Assembly (NCBI RefSeq): GCF_049331405.1
Contig: NZ_CP186274.1
Coordinates: 9,114,001 to 9,178,000 of the forward strand
Source of the DNA: PoT sp049331405
GTDB lineage: Bacteria; Planctomycetota; Planctomycetia; Isosphaerales; Isosphaeraceae
DNA: 64,000 nt
Direction of reading: 5' to 3'
Of the stretch, positions 1 to 7,274 are shown piece by piece (the stretch's first letter is position 1; each line of letters starts with the position of its first letter). A program made the position numbers and the translations under genes. The notes below the pieces were generated by a model that saw nothing but the letters and a program-made list of their open reading frames with translations, did no database searches and had not been told where the DNA came from.

Positions 1-642
1 GACGGGATCGCCGTCGAGGCGGTCGAGCTCTCCGCGCTCCGCATCCGGGAGCTTCCGGAGTTGCTCGACTTCGCCGAGAGGACGGACCTGGGCCGATTCT
101 CCCACGTCTCGATCCACGCCCCCACGGATTACTCGGCCGAGCAGGAGGCCGAAGTCGTCGAGCGACTCTCCGCGCTGAGCGACCGGGGATGGCCGATCGT
201 CGCCCATCCCGACACGATCCGCGACTACAGGCTCTGGAAGCAGTTCGGGCCGCTCCTGCTCATCGAGAACATGGACAAGCGCAAGCCCTTGGGGAGGACC
301 GTCGAGGAGTTGAGCCGGGTCTTCGACGAGTTGCCCGACGCCCAGATGTGCTTCGACATCGCCCACGCCCGCCAGGTCGACACTTCCATGACCGAGGCCT
401 ACAAGATCGCGAAGGCCTTCCGTTCCAGGATCAAGCAGATCCACATCAGCACCATCGGCTCGAGCAGCAAACACGCCCCGATTTCGCCGAGTGCCGAGCG
501 TTCCTTCCGGTCATTGGCCTCCCTGATCCCCATTTCGGCCCCTGCCATCCTGGAGACGCCCGTGCGAGCGGATCAGTTCGAGGAACAACTCGCGATGGCC
601 GCTCGCTCCCTGGAGATGTCCCTGACCGGCCAGATCGGCTAG
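1..642 (+). CDS. Sugar phosphate isomerase/epimerase-like TIM-barrel protein (5' truncated)
   Basis: The frame is open from base 1, so the N-terminus lies outside the window; 213 residues are visible. Motifs spaced like the metal-binding strands of the xylose isomerase-like (AP endonuclease 2) barrel occur in order: VSIHAPTDY, LLIENMDKR, CFDIAHARQVD, QIHIST and AILETPV. In this family the Glu, Asp/His, His and Glu of such strands bind a divalent metal. The substrate cannot be told from sequence. The spacer before the downstream iron operon carries that operon's own promoter, so the gene is probably transcribed separately. The fold is fairly sure, the reaction is not. Confidence 0.75.
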   Translation, partial: DGIAVEAVELSALRIRELPELLDFAERTDLGRFSHVSIHAPTDYSAEQEAEVVERLSALSDRGWPIVAHPDTIRDYRLWKQFGPLLLIENMDKRKPLGRTVEELSRVFDELPDAQMCFDIAHARQVDTSMTEAYKIAKAFRSRIKQIHISTIGSSSKHAPISPSAERSFRSLASLIPISAPAILETPVRADQFEEQLAMAARSLEMSLTGQIG

Positions 643-714
643 GGTCCGGATTGCGGGAATTCATCGTCAATCCTCCCCCGACGCATCAAACCCGCTGCGC
701 CAGGCGAATAGTGT

Positions 715-744
715 TTGACGGTCTCGTGAGGGGACGACTATAAT
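715..744 (+). promoter_or_regulatory. Sigma70-type promoter of the FTR1/P19 iron operon
   Basis: TTGACG at 715-720 and a perfect TATAAT at 739-744 are separated by 18 bases. This is the best housekeeping promoter match noticed in the window and lies about 100 bases before the chosen start of the iron permease gene. The expected transcription start is near 751, inside the dyad operator described next. Confidence 0.7.
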
Positions 745-747
745 TCG

Positions 748-764
748 TTGAGATTGAATCTCAA
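748..764 (+). promoter_or_regulatory. Perfect 8-1-8 dyad, Fur-like operator
   Basis: The sequence ttgagattgaatctcaa is a perfect inverted repeat with 8-base arms around one central base. Its inner 7-1-7 core has the geometry of Fur-family boxes (TGATAAT-N-ATTATCA) with different bases in the arms. It starts four bases after the -10 element and covers the expected transcription start, the position expected of a repressor site. Because the next genes are an iron permease and a P19-type protein, binding by a Fur-family iron sensor is the simplest reading. The regulator itself is not in the window. Confidence 0.6.
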
Positions 765-840
765 TGACGATGGCTCCGTGCCCGCCGGTCGTGCCTTCCA
801 AAGGCAACCAAAGATGCAGCAGGGATTGGTGAGAAATCGC

Positions 841-3069
841 ATGCGATTCGCGTTGATTCTGGCCTGGCTGTCGGCGATGGCGGCGACGCAGGCGAGGGGA
901 GCGTCCGAGGTCTCCGGCAAGGTCGAGATGCCGGATATCTGCCGGCCGGAGGTCAGCCCGGCGGTCGCGAGCCTCGAGCCGGCTCAAGGAACGACGACAC
1001 CAGCCGCCCCGGCATCGAACGGGCCGACGGAGATGACGCTGGTCGACCAGCGAGGATTGCAGTTCGTGCCCAGGGTGCAGGCGATGACCCTCGGCGGGAC
1101 GGTGCAGTTCCACAACTCCGACTCCGAGACCCACAGCGTCCACACGGTCACCCCCGGCTTCGGCTTCAACATGTCGATGGGGGCGAACCGGTCCGAGAAC
1201 TGGGTGCCCGAGAAGGCGGGGGTGGTGCGCCTCGCCTGCGATGTGCATGGTCATATGAAGGGGTATATCGTCGTCTCGCCGTCCCCGTGGGTGGCCGTCT
1301 GCTCGCGCGAGGGGCGATTCAAGTTCCGCGACGTCCCCGCGGGCCGGTACACGCTCAAGGTCTGGCACGAGATGGGCGATCCCTTGACCAGAGAGGTTGA
1401 GGTTCGCGAGGGGAGCGACGTTGGACTCGAGGGCCTCACGCTGACGACGACGGCCGTGGCCACGGGGAAGGCGGCGGTCGCCCCGGTCCTGCCCTGGACG
1501 CAGGTGATCGACAACATCAGCGTGAACCTCGCGGCGAGCCTCGAGTCCGCCTCTCGCCCCGGCCAGCTCAAGAAGGCGAGGCGGCTCGCCGAGGATTCGT
1601 ACTGGGGCGAGTTCGAGGTCTCCGACATGGAGACGGCCGTCCGCATGCACCTGGGCTTCGCCCGCAAGGGGGAGCTCGAGGGCAAGTTCTACGCGATCTT
1701 CTCGGCCGTGCGCAAGGTCGCCGACGGCAAGCTCCCCGCCAATCAGCTCGCCGACCTCAATCGCGACCTGCTGCTCGACCTGGTGAAGGCCGCCAACGAG
1801 CTGAATAGCAAGGGGGTCACCGACTCCAAGCACCTCCACATCAAGGGGGCCGCCGCGAATAAAGCCGCGGCCGCAGACGCCTCCGTCTCCTCCGTCAACC
1901 CCCGAGAGCAGCTCGCGAGGCTCACGCGAGGGTTGAATCGGATCCGGGAGCAGGCCGAGAATGGCGAAGCCTCCGAGGCGGCCTCGGCGATGACCACCGT
2001 CTACTTCAGCGACTTCGAGCCGATCGAGCGCTACCTCGACGCCCGCAAGCCCCAGGAGGTCCGCCCGCTCGAGATCCGGTTCAACGCGATCCGGGGCGAG
2101 GTCGATTCGGGGCTCAAGGGGGCCGACCTCTCGGCCCGGTTCGACGGCCTGGTGGCCGAGGTCGAGACCGCGCTGGCGAAGTGCGAGGCCCAGCGATCCG
2201 GCACCTTCGGCCCGGCGTTCGTCGAGTCGCTCGTCCTGATCCTCCGCGAGGGGATCGAGGTCATCCTGCTGCTGACGATGCTCCTGGCCCTGGTGGCCAA
2301 GACCGAGCAACCGGGGGCGTTGAAGGCGATCTGGTGGGGCGTCGGGCTGGCCGTGGTGGCGAGCGCCCTGACGGCCCTCGGATTAAACCTGCTGGTCTCG
2401 TCGGCGAGGGGGAGGGCCCGCGAGGTGGTCGAGGGGCTGGTGATGCTCGCGGCCTCGGGGGTGCTCTTCTACGTCAGCTACTGGCTGATCTCGCAGAGCG
2501 AATCCAAGCGCTGGATGGACTTCCTCAAGCGGCATGCCAAGGTCGGCGGCGTGGGGACCCTGGCGCTCACCGCCTTCCTGGCCGTCTACCGCGAGGGGGC
2601 GGAAACCGCCTTGCTCTACCAGGCCATGATCGGGGCGCAGGGTCAGACCCGGCCCGGCATGATCGGCCTCCTGAGCGGGATCGGCGTGGGGCTCGTGCTG
2701 CTGGTGGGGGTCGCCATCGTGATCCGGGCCACGAGCGTCAGGCTGCCGCTGCGGGCCTTCTTCAAGGTCTCGGGGATCGTCCTGTTCGGGATGGCGGTCG
2801 TCTTCGCCGGCAACGGCGTCTTCGAGCTGCAATCCTCGGGGATGCTGAAGACGACGCAACTGAGCTGGCTCTCGTGGCTGGGCGAAGGCGTGCCGCTGCT
2901 CGGGATCTATCCGACGGTGCAGACGATCTCCGTCCAGGCTCTCATGCTGGTCGGCGCAGGTCTCGCGCTGGCCTTGCTGCTCTCGGGCGACAGCTCCGCC
3001 GCCCCGGCGGGTGCGCCGGCCTCCAAGCCGCCGCTCGGCCCCGCCCCCACGGCGGGCGCCCGGGTCTGA
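841..3069 (+). CDS. FTR1-family iron permease with N-terminal cupredoxin domain
   Basis: Predicted 742-residue membrane protein. Residues 1-20 form a signal peptide. Residues about 25-150 form a plastocyanin-like domain with type-1 copper residues: His in SETHSVH, then Cys, His and Met in RLACDVHGHMKGY. A long helical linker follows. The C-terminal third has about seven membrane helices carrying both FTR1 signatures, REGIE near residue 468 and REGAE near 584, whose Glu residues bind iron during transport. FTR1 permeases normally work with an oxidase or a P19-type protein; here the cupredoxin is built in and P19 follows at once. In-frame starts at 814 and 826 also exist; 841 was preferred because the signal peptide begins there. 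Confidence 0.9.
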   Translation: MRFALILAWLSAMAATQARGASEVSGKVEMPDICRPEVSPAVASLEPAQGTTTPAAPASNGPTEMTLVDQRGLQFVPRVQAMTLGGTVQFHNSDSETHSVHTVTPGFGFNMSMGANRSENWVPEKAGVVRLACDVHGHMKGYIVVSPSPWVAVCSREGRFKFRDVPAGRYTLKVWHEMGDPLTREVEVREGSDVGLEGLTLTTTAVATGKAAVAPVLPWTQVIDNISVNLAASLESASRPGQLKKARRLAEDSYWGEFEVSDMETAVRMHLGFARKGELEGKFYAIFSAVRKVADGKLPANQLADLNRDLLLDLVKAANELNSKGVTDSKHLHIKGAAANKAAAADASVSSVNPREQLARLTRGLNRIREQAENGEASEAASAMTTVYFSDFEPIERYLDARKPQEVRPLEIRFNAIRGEVDSGLKGADLSARFDGLVAEVETALAKCEAQRSGTFGPAFVESLVLILREGIEVILLLTMLLALVAKTEQPGALKAIWWGVGLAVVASALTALGLNLLVSSARGRAREVVEGLVMLAASGVLFYVSYWLISQSESKRWMDFLKRHAKVGGVGTLALTAFLAVYREGAETALLYQAMIGAQGQTRPGMIGLLSGIGVGLVLLVGVAIVIRATSVRLPLRAFFKVSGIVLFGMAVVFAGNGVFELQSSGMLKTTQLSWLSWLGEGVPLLGIYPTVQTISVQALMLVGAGLALALLLSGDSSAAPAGAPASKPPLGPAPTAGARV

Positions 3070-3106
3070 GCCCTTCGGTCCGCATTCGGTTGGAGGAGGT
3101 AGCTTC

Positions 3107-3745
3107 GTGCTTCGACGCTGGGCAGGCCCATTGATCTCCGCCTTCATCCTCGGCGGCGTGATCCTCGTGCTCGTGATGAACTTGAACCCGTCGACCCCGA
3201 CCAGGGCGACGGAGGGAGGGGATCCTAGGGACGGCGCCCCGGCGAAAGCCCCCGAGGATCCGGGCGAGGGGGAGAAGACCGCCGGCTTCCGGGAATACCC
3301 GATCGGCGAAGAGGTCATCAAGAACAACATCAAGGTCGTCGCGGTCTGGCTCCCCCCGGTCCAGATGGAGGGGATGGCCGACATGGGGGGTGACCTCATC
3401 CACATGGAGGCCGACATCCACGCGACCGACGGGAACCCGAACGGCTTCGCGAAGGACGAGTTCGTCCCCTACCTGAAGGTCCACTACAAGATCACCCCGG
3501 CGAAGGGGGGCGAGCCGATCCAGCAGGGGGACATGGTCCCCATGGTCGCCCGCGACGGCCTCCACTACGGCGCCAGCGTGGCGATGCCCCCGAAGGGGGA
3601 CTATCGCCTGACCTACGAGATCAAGCCCCCCTCGGCCGGCGGCCTGGGTCGGCACTCCGACGCGGCCACCGGCGTCGCCGGCTGGTGGGAGCCCTTCAAC
3701 GCCGACTTCGAGTGGGATTGCCCAGGCCCCGGCGCCAAGCCCTGA
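3107..3745 (+). CDS. P19/Tp34-type periplasmic iron-transport protein
   Basis: A 212-residue protein with an uncleaved N-terminal membrane helix (about residues 6-25), then a Pro/Glu-rich linker and an Ig-like iron-transport domain. The motif MADMGGDLIHMEADIHA holds the Met and His cluster that binds Cu/Fe in Campylobacter P19 and Treponema Tp34. A strong Shine-Dalgarno (GGAGGAGGT) ends six bases before the GTG at 3107, which excludes the longer open frame upstream. It starts 37 bases after the FTR1 gene, forming a two-gene iron-uptake operon. P19 is thought to hand iron to the permease; this role is inferred from family and context. Confidence 0.88.
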   Translation: MLRRWAGPLISAFILGGVILVLVMNLNPSTPTRATEGGDPRDGAPAKAPEDPGEGEKTAGFREYPIGEEVIKNNIKVVAVWLPPVQMEGMADMGGDLIHMEADIHATDGNPNGFAKDEFVPYLKVHYKITPAKGGEPIQQGDMVPMVARDGLHYGASVAMPPKGDYRLTYEIKPPSAGGLGRHSDAATGVAGWWEPFNADFEWDCPGPGAKP

Positions 3746-3786
3746 TCCGGGCTTCACCCGCCCCCTTTGCCCATCGAGACGCCCCG

Positions 3787-3818
3787 CGAATTCCAGGGCC
3801 CGGCCCTGGAATTCGTTT
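3787..3818 (+). terminator. Rho-independent terminator of the iron operon
   Basis: Perfect 12-base arms (cgaattccaggg and its complement) enclose CCCGG, which extends the stem by two further pairs, and TTT follows. It lies 42 bases after the P19 stop and immediately before the next promoter-like sequence. Confidence 0.7.
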
Positions 3819-3844
3819 GACAGCGGGGCCCGCTCCGATACCAT
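3817..3844 (+). promoter_or_regulatory. Candidate promoter for the TatA cluster
   Basis: TTGACA at 3817-3822 and TACCAT at 3839-3844 are 16 bases apart. The -35 is perfect; the -10 matches four of six positions. It overlaps the T tail of the preceding terminator and lies 235 bases before the first TatA-like gene. The other sequence in the 333-base spacer 3746-4078 shows no supported gene. Confidence 0.45.
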
Positions 3845-4078
3845 TGAGTCAGTAAACCCTCCCCGCGTCGTCCCTGTCGAGACGCATGGGCTCGGTCGGT
3901 GCCGATCTGTCGGCCCTCCGCCGAACTTATATTCCCACCGTGAACACTCCGGTTTTCCGATCGGTTCGAGGGCGCCTTGCCCCTCGGGTCGCTGTATCAT
4001 GGAACTCTCGCCGAGCGACGGCGGGCGTCGGGGTGGTCTCTTGCGCTGGCAACCTGTGGGAAGGGGAGTCTTGGGTCC

Positions 4079-4369
4079 ATGAGCGGTCTGGGAACAACAC
4101 TGGCGTTCCTGGGATCCATGGGCCCGAGGGAGATCCTCGTGGTGGCGGTCGTCGCGCTCGTCCTCTATGGGCGAGCCGGTGCGATGACCCAGCGCCACGT
4201 CCAGGCCTTACGACCCGGCCAGATGCTCCGACGCCGCTGGGCGCGGACCCTGCCGGGGCTCTCGAGCCTGGGGGACCGGCTCTTCTGGTTCTTCGCCATC
4301 ACCGCCGCCGCGGCCGTGGCCGCCTGGATCGTCACGAGTGCCCTGGTGAGCAGCCGGGGCACTGGCTGA
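4079..4369 (+). CDS. TatA-like protein with an extra C-terminal membrane helix
   Basis: A 96-residue protein. Residues about 12-32 (SMGPREILVVAVVALVLYGR) match a TatA N-terminus: short hydrophobic helix opening with Gly-Pro-x-Glu and ending near an F/Y-G hinge. The amphipathic helix expected next is basic and degenerate, and a second hydrophobic segment (FWFFAITAAAAVAAWIVTSAL) follows near residues 70-90, which ordinary TatA lacks. ATG 4079 is chosen because a GGGGAG site lies upstream and the longer frame adds only low-quality sequence. It heads a run of four TatA-type genes. It may be a degenerate or specialised Tat component. Confidence 0.6.
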   Translation: MSGLGTTLAFLGSMGPREILVVAVVALVLYGRAGAMTQRHVQALRPGQMLRRRWARTLPGLSSLGDRLFWFFAITAAAAVAAWIVTSALVSSRGTG

Positions 4370-4437
4370 CGACGGCCGACCGCGTCCCGACGACCTCGCC
4401 ACGCGTGCCCGAGCCCAGGGCGACGGCCCTCGCATCC

Positions 4438-4780
4438 GCGTCCTTTTCGCCGGAGGATTGAACCAATGCTGCCTCTCGCCTTCCTTCCGAACCTGGGCGC
4501 GACCGAGCTGATGGTCGTCGCGTTCGTCTCGCTTTTGATCTTCGGCAACCGCCTGCCGGGCCTCGCCCGCTCGATGGGCAAGGGGATCGTCGAGTTCAAG
4601 AAGGGACTCGCCGGGGTTGAAGACAACGCCTGAGCATACGAATTCATGATGACGCATTCGTGCGTCTTTTCGCCGGAGGAGTCCGACCATGCTTCCTTTC
4701 GCCTTCCTTCCGAACCTGGGCGCGACCGAGCTGATGGTCGTCGCGTTCGTCTCGCTCCTGATCTTCGGCAACCGCCTCCC
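4438..4780 (+). repeat. Tandem direct repeat of about 120 bp duplicating a TatA leader and N-terminus
   Basis: Copy 1 (about 4438-4557) and copy 2 (about 4662-4780) are nearly identical. Each runs from ahead of the Shine-Dalgarno through the start codon, membrane helix and FGNRLP hinge of a TatA-like gene. Differences are few, mostly silent or at codons 4 and just before the start. Downstream the two genes diverge more, so either the duplication is partial or conversion keeps the 5' parts alike. Confidence 0.85.
4466..4633 (+). CDS. Short TatA/TatB-type twin-arginine translocase protein (55 aa)
   Basis: Only 55 residues, starting MLPLAFLPNLGATELMVV. The N-terminal hydrophobic helix carries a polar Glu as in TatA/TatB, followed by the hinge FGNRLPGL and an amphipathic helix with the typical GKGIVEFKKGL. 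It stops right after the helix, so the charged C-terminal tail of other family members is absent. Shine-Dalgarno CGGAGGA lies 10 bases before the ATG. It is nearly identical at its N-terminal half to the next gene, showing recent duplication. Family membership is clear; activity of so short a protein is open. Confidence 0.8.
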   Translation: MLPLAFLPNLGATELMVVAFVSLLIFGNRLPGLARSMGKGIVEFKKGLAGVEDNA

Positions 4781-4910
4781 CAGCGTCATGCGGTCGCTCG
4801 GCAAGAGCGTCACCGAGTTCAAGAAGGGGGTCAGCGGGATCGAGGACGACATCGACCAGGCCGTCACCGCCGACACCAAGAAGCCGACCCCGCCGCCGTC
4901 GGAGGTCTGA
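4689..4910 (+). CDS. TatA/TatB-type twin-arginine translocase subunit
   Basis: A 73-residue protein, the usual TatA size. N-terminal helix (residues about 10-25, GATELMVVAFVSLLIFG) with Glu in the membrane face, hinge FGNRLPS, amphipathic helix (VMRSLGKSVTEFKKGVSGIEDDI) and a short Thr/Pro tail. In the family these proteins oligomerise around TatC to pass folded proteins bearing twin-arginine signal peptides. No tatC lies in the window. Shine-Dalgarno GGAGGA precedes the ATG. It is the second copy of the duplicated unit. Confidence 0.88.
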   Translation: MLPFAFLPNLGATELMVVAFVSLLIFGNRLPSVMRSLGKSVTEFKKGVSGIEDDIDQAVTADTKKPTPPPSEV

Positions 4911-5016
4911 GATCCGAGCCGGGCCTGCCGGCCTCGCGCGACACGGCGCGGACGTGATATCGCTTCAACGACAGCAGAGAACCAGACAGATCGATCCACA
5001 ACGGGGGCGTTCCTGA

Positions 5017-5331
5017 ATGTTACCCAACCTTGGTCCGATGGAAATGATCGTGGTCATGGGGGTCGCCGTGCTCCTCTTCGGCAAGCGATTGCCCGAGGTG
5101 GGCCGCTCCCTTGGCAAGGGGATCATCGAGTTCAAGAAAGGCCTGCGCGGGATCGAGGACGAGTTCGACCTCTCGGCCACGACCAGCCCGCAGGTCCCCT
5201 CTCGCCGTTATGAGGAATACTCGGCCCCCAAGTCGACCGACTCGGCCAGCCTCTCGGTCCCGAAGTTCGAGCCCCCGACGACGGCCCCGATCGCCCGAGG
5301 CGAGCACGAGGCCTCGACGCCCACGGACTGA
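5017..5331 (+). CDS. TatA/TatB-type twin-arginine translocase subunit with longer tail
   Basis: A 104-residue protein. MLPNLGPMEMIVVMGVAVLL gives the membrane helix with Glu, then FGKRLPEVGRSLGKGIIEFK as hinge and amphipathic helix, and an acidic Ser/Pro/Thr-rich tail of about 50 residues. The length and acidic start of the tail are closer to TatB or to a long TatA. It is more diverged from the two preceding copies than they are from each other. The 106-base gap before it has no obvious terminator, so the four genes could share a transcript. Confidence 0.87.
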   Translation: MLPNLGPMEMIVVMGVAVLLFGKRLPEVGRSLGKGIIEFKKGLRGIEDEFDLSATTSPQVPSRRYEEYSAPKSTDSASLSVPKFEPPTTAPIARGEHEASTPTD

Positions 5332-5376
5332 CCGGAATCGCCCTCGAAGACGAACTCGCGAGGAGGCTCGGCCGGG

Positions 5377-5928
5377 ATGATCGAGGATGAGCTCTTCGCG
5401 GCGATCGACCCGATCATGAAGGACTGCGGGGCGATCCCTGAGGAGGGGGAGGAGTATCAGGCTCCCCCCCTGGACGTCCTCCGCTACTACCGACGCCCCG
5501 TCCGCCTGCACTGGATCCCCTGGCTCGGCCGGGCCCTGAGCGTGGTCGCGGTGGTCCGCCAGCCGGTGGATGTCGGCTTCGCCGCCGATGGCGCGGCCTA
5601 TCATCGATTCCTCACCCGCCTGGCGATGGCCGTCAACGGCCGGTTCCCCCCGTGGAAGGGGGATCGCGGGCTGGTGATCGGGCTGACGACCCTGGTCCTC
5701 ACCCCCGAGCCCATCGGCCCTGACGAGGACAAGGCCCTGGCCCTCTCCATGAAGCCCCTCGGCAGGACCCGCGTCGTGCCCCTGGGGCTCCTCCGGGTCA
5801 ACCTCGGCCAGGAAGCCCTCTCATTCGCCCTCGCGTCGGACCCCGACAAGCTCTTCCCCGAGCCCGAGCTGCTGACCGACGCCCTCACCCCGAAATTCAG
5901 GCGCTACGTCTCGCTCTACACCGAGTGA
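5377..5928 (+). CDS. Hypothetical soluble protein, 183 aa
   Basis: Not recognised. The start is well supported: AGGAGG at 5361-5366 lies 10 bases before the ATG. The 183-residue product has no signal peptide or membrane helix. It contains Pro-rich and Trp-containing stretches (LHWIPWLGRALSVVAVVRQP) and a segment listing hydrophobic strands (RGLVIGLTTLVLTPEP). Codon use is like its neighbours. It follows the last TatA gene by 45 bases, so it may be co-transcribed; a role in protein export is not shown. A strong hairpin follows its stop. Confidence 0.7.
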   Translation: MIEDELFAAIDPIMKDCGAIPEEGEEYQAPPLDVLRYYRRPVRLHWIPWLGRALSVVAVVRQPVDVGFAADGAAYHRFLTRLAMAVNGRFPPWKGDRGLVIGLTTLVLTPEPIGPDEDKALALSMKPLGRTRVVPLGLLRVNLGQEALSFALASDPDKLFPEPELLTDALTPKFRRYVSLYTE

Positions 5929-5951
5929 CCGCCGCCATCGCCGCAGCCAGA

Positions 5952-5996
5952 AACGAAGAGAGCCTCCGAGGCACGGGCCCGGAGGCTCTCTTCGTT
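5952..5996. terminator. Bidirectional hairpin between converging genes
   Basis: Perfect 17-base arms (aacgaagagagcctccg and complement) with an 11-base loop, between the plus-strand hypothetical gene and minus-strand opcA. The arms begin with AA and end with TT on each strand; no long T tract follows. Position and stability suit a shared terminator. Confidence 0.7.
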
Positions 5997-6026
5997 GATG
6001 GTCACCTTGTCTGGATGCCCCCAGGC

Positions 6027-7172
6027 TCAGGCCTCGAGGAGCCAGAGGGCCAGGGGCAGGGCGTGGCGGAAGGGGGGGTCGTCGCGGGACGACTCGAGGG
6101 CGGCGGAGACCCGGCGGATGTGGTCGGGCTCGGGGGCCAGGACCATCCTCGGGAGGCAGCAATAGCTCGGGCTCGACACGTTGATGCGGACCTCGCCCGA
6201 CTGGTCCGAGACGCGACGGAGGCCGAACGTCTCGACCCCCTCGGCCGCCTTCGCGGTGAGGGTCGTGGCCCGCATGAGGCTCGACTCGAGGCCGGGGACG
6301 ACCTCGGTGACGATCTCGACCTTGACCGGGCCCGACGGCCCCTGGAAGGTCGCGGCGAGCCGCCCGGGTGAGCGATCCGGCGTCCCCTGGGGCTTCCAGC
6401 CGAGCTGGCCGGCGAGCCAGGCCGCGAGCCAGATCGCGGGGCGAGGGGCACCGTCGAGGCTCGGGGCGGCGACCTCGATCTTGACCGCGTTCAGGCGGCC
6501 GATGATCTCATGGTGGAAGGGGGGGTCGAAGAACTGCGCGACGAGCTCTCGCCAGCGGGTGAGGCCGCACCAGGCGACGTCGCGGCCGTGGGAGGTCACG
6601 GCGGGGTCGAAGCCGAGCTTGAGGGCGGCCGTCTCGGCGGCGGGATCCGGCAGGTCGAGCAGGAGCCGGCTGCACTCGCTGGCGAGGTCGCGGAAGAGGG
6701 CCTCGTCGCGGAGCGGGTCCGACGTCCACCAGAGGACGAACGGCAGGTCGGCCTCGAGCAAGGGGCGGACGGCCCCCGCGACGAGGTCGATCGACTCGTC
6801 GCCGGCCCTGAGCACGATCCTCTCGCTGCAGACCTGGGGCAGGCCGGGGGCCGGGAGGTGGCAGAGGGCGGAGACCTCGGCCGCGATCGAGCGCCCGGGG
6901 CGGTCGCTCAGGCAGACGACGATCGCCCGGCAGGGGTAGCGGGCGGTCACGCCGTCGAGCACGTCTCGCAGGCTGCCGCACTCGGCCCCCCTCGTGACGA
7001 CGACGAGGTTCGCCAGGGCGACCCGGGTCACGTGCGGGTTCTCGAGGTCCGGCCCGCCCACGCGCTCGGCGGCGGGCCCCCAGAGCCGGGTCAGCTCGGT
7101 TTCGACGTCCTGGAGGTCCGTCACCGGGACCCCCTGGCCACTCAGGAACGCGTCAGATGCCGACTCGGCCAT
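6027..7172 (-). CDS. opcA: Glucose-6-phosphate dehydrogenase assembly protein OpcA
   Basis: A 381-residue protein of the OpcA family, known in cyanobacteria and actinobacteria to activate glucose-6-phosphate dehydrogenase. Visible conserved segments are RVALANLVVVTR near the N-terminus, VCSERIVLRAGDE in the middle, and DLPFVLWWTSDPLRDEALF, a family-typical stretch. The gene lies 102 bases downstream of zwf on the same strand, the usual arrangement for OpcA. No membrane segments or signal peptide. The identification rests on both motif and neighbour. Confidence 0.88.
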   Translation of the reverse strand: MAESASDAFLSGQGVPVTDLQDVETELTRLWGPAAERVGGPDLENPHVTRVALANLVVVTRGAECGSLRDVLDGVTARYPCRAIVVCLSDRPGRSIAAEVSALCHLPAPGLPQVCSERIVLRAGDESIDLVAGAVRPLLEADLPFVLWWTSDPLRDEALFRDLASECSRLLLDLPDPAAETAALKLGFDPAVTSHGRDVAWCGLTRWRELVAQFFDPPFHHEIIGRLNAVKIEVAAPSLDGAPRPAIWLAAWLAGQLGWKPQGTPDRSPGRLAATFQGPSGPVKVEIVTEVVPGLESSLMRATTLTAKAAEGVETFGLRRVSDQSGEVRINVSSPSYCCLPRMVLAPEPDHIRRVSAALESSRDDPPFRHALPLALWLLEA

Positions 7173-7274
7173 GATTGGGGCTTCCTCAACGGGGACTCGC
7201 GAAGGGTGGGCGGCGCCCGACCTTCGCGATCATAACCGATCTTTCACGTCCGAGAAAACGGGCGAGCGGTCGGC

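Noticed and set aside
667..2310. Long minus-strand frame opposite the FTR1 gene
   Set aside because: It is a high-GC shadow: Arg/Asp/Gly/Leu-rich without motifs, signal peptide or Shine-Dalgarno, and it sits opposite a gene with clear FTR1 motifs. Similar shadows opposite other genes (for example 26131-27531, 32420-34570 and 59090-61234) were left out for the same reason.
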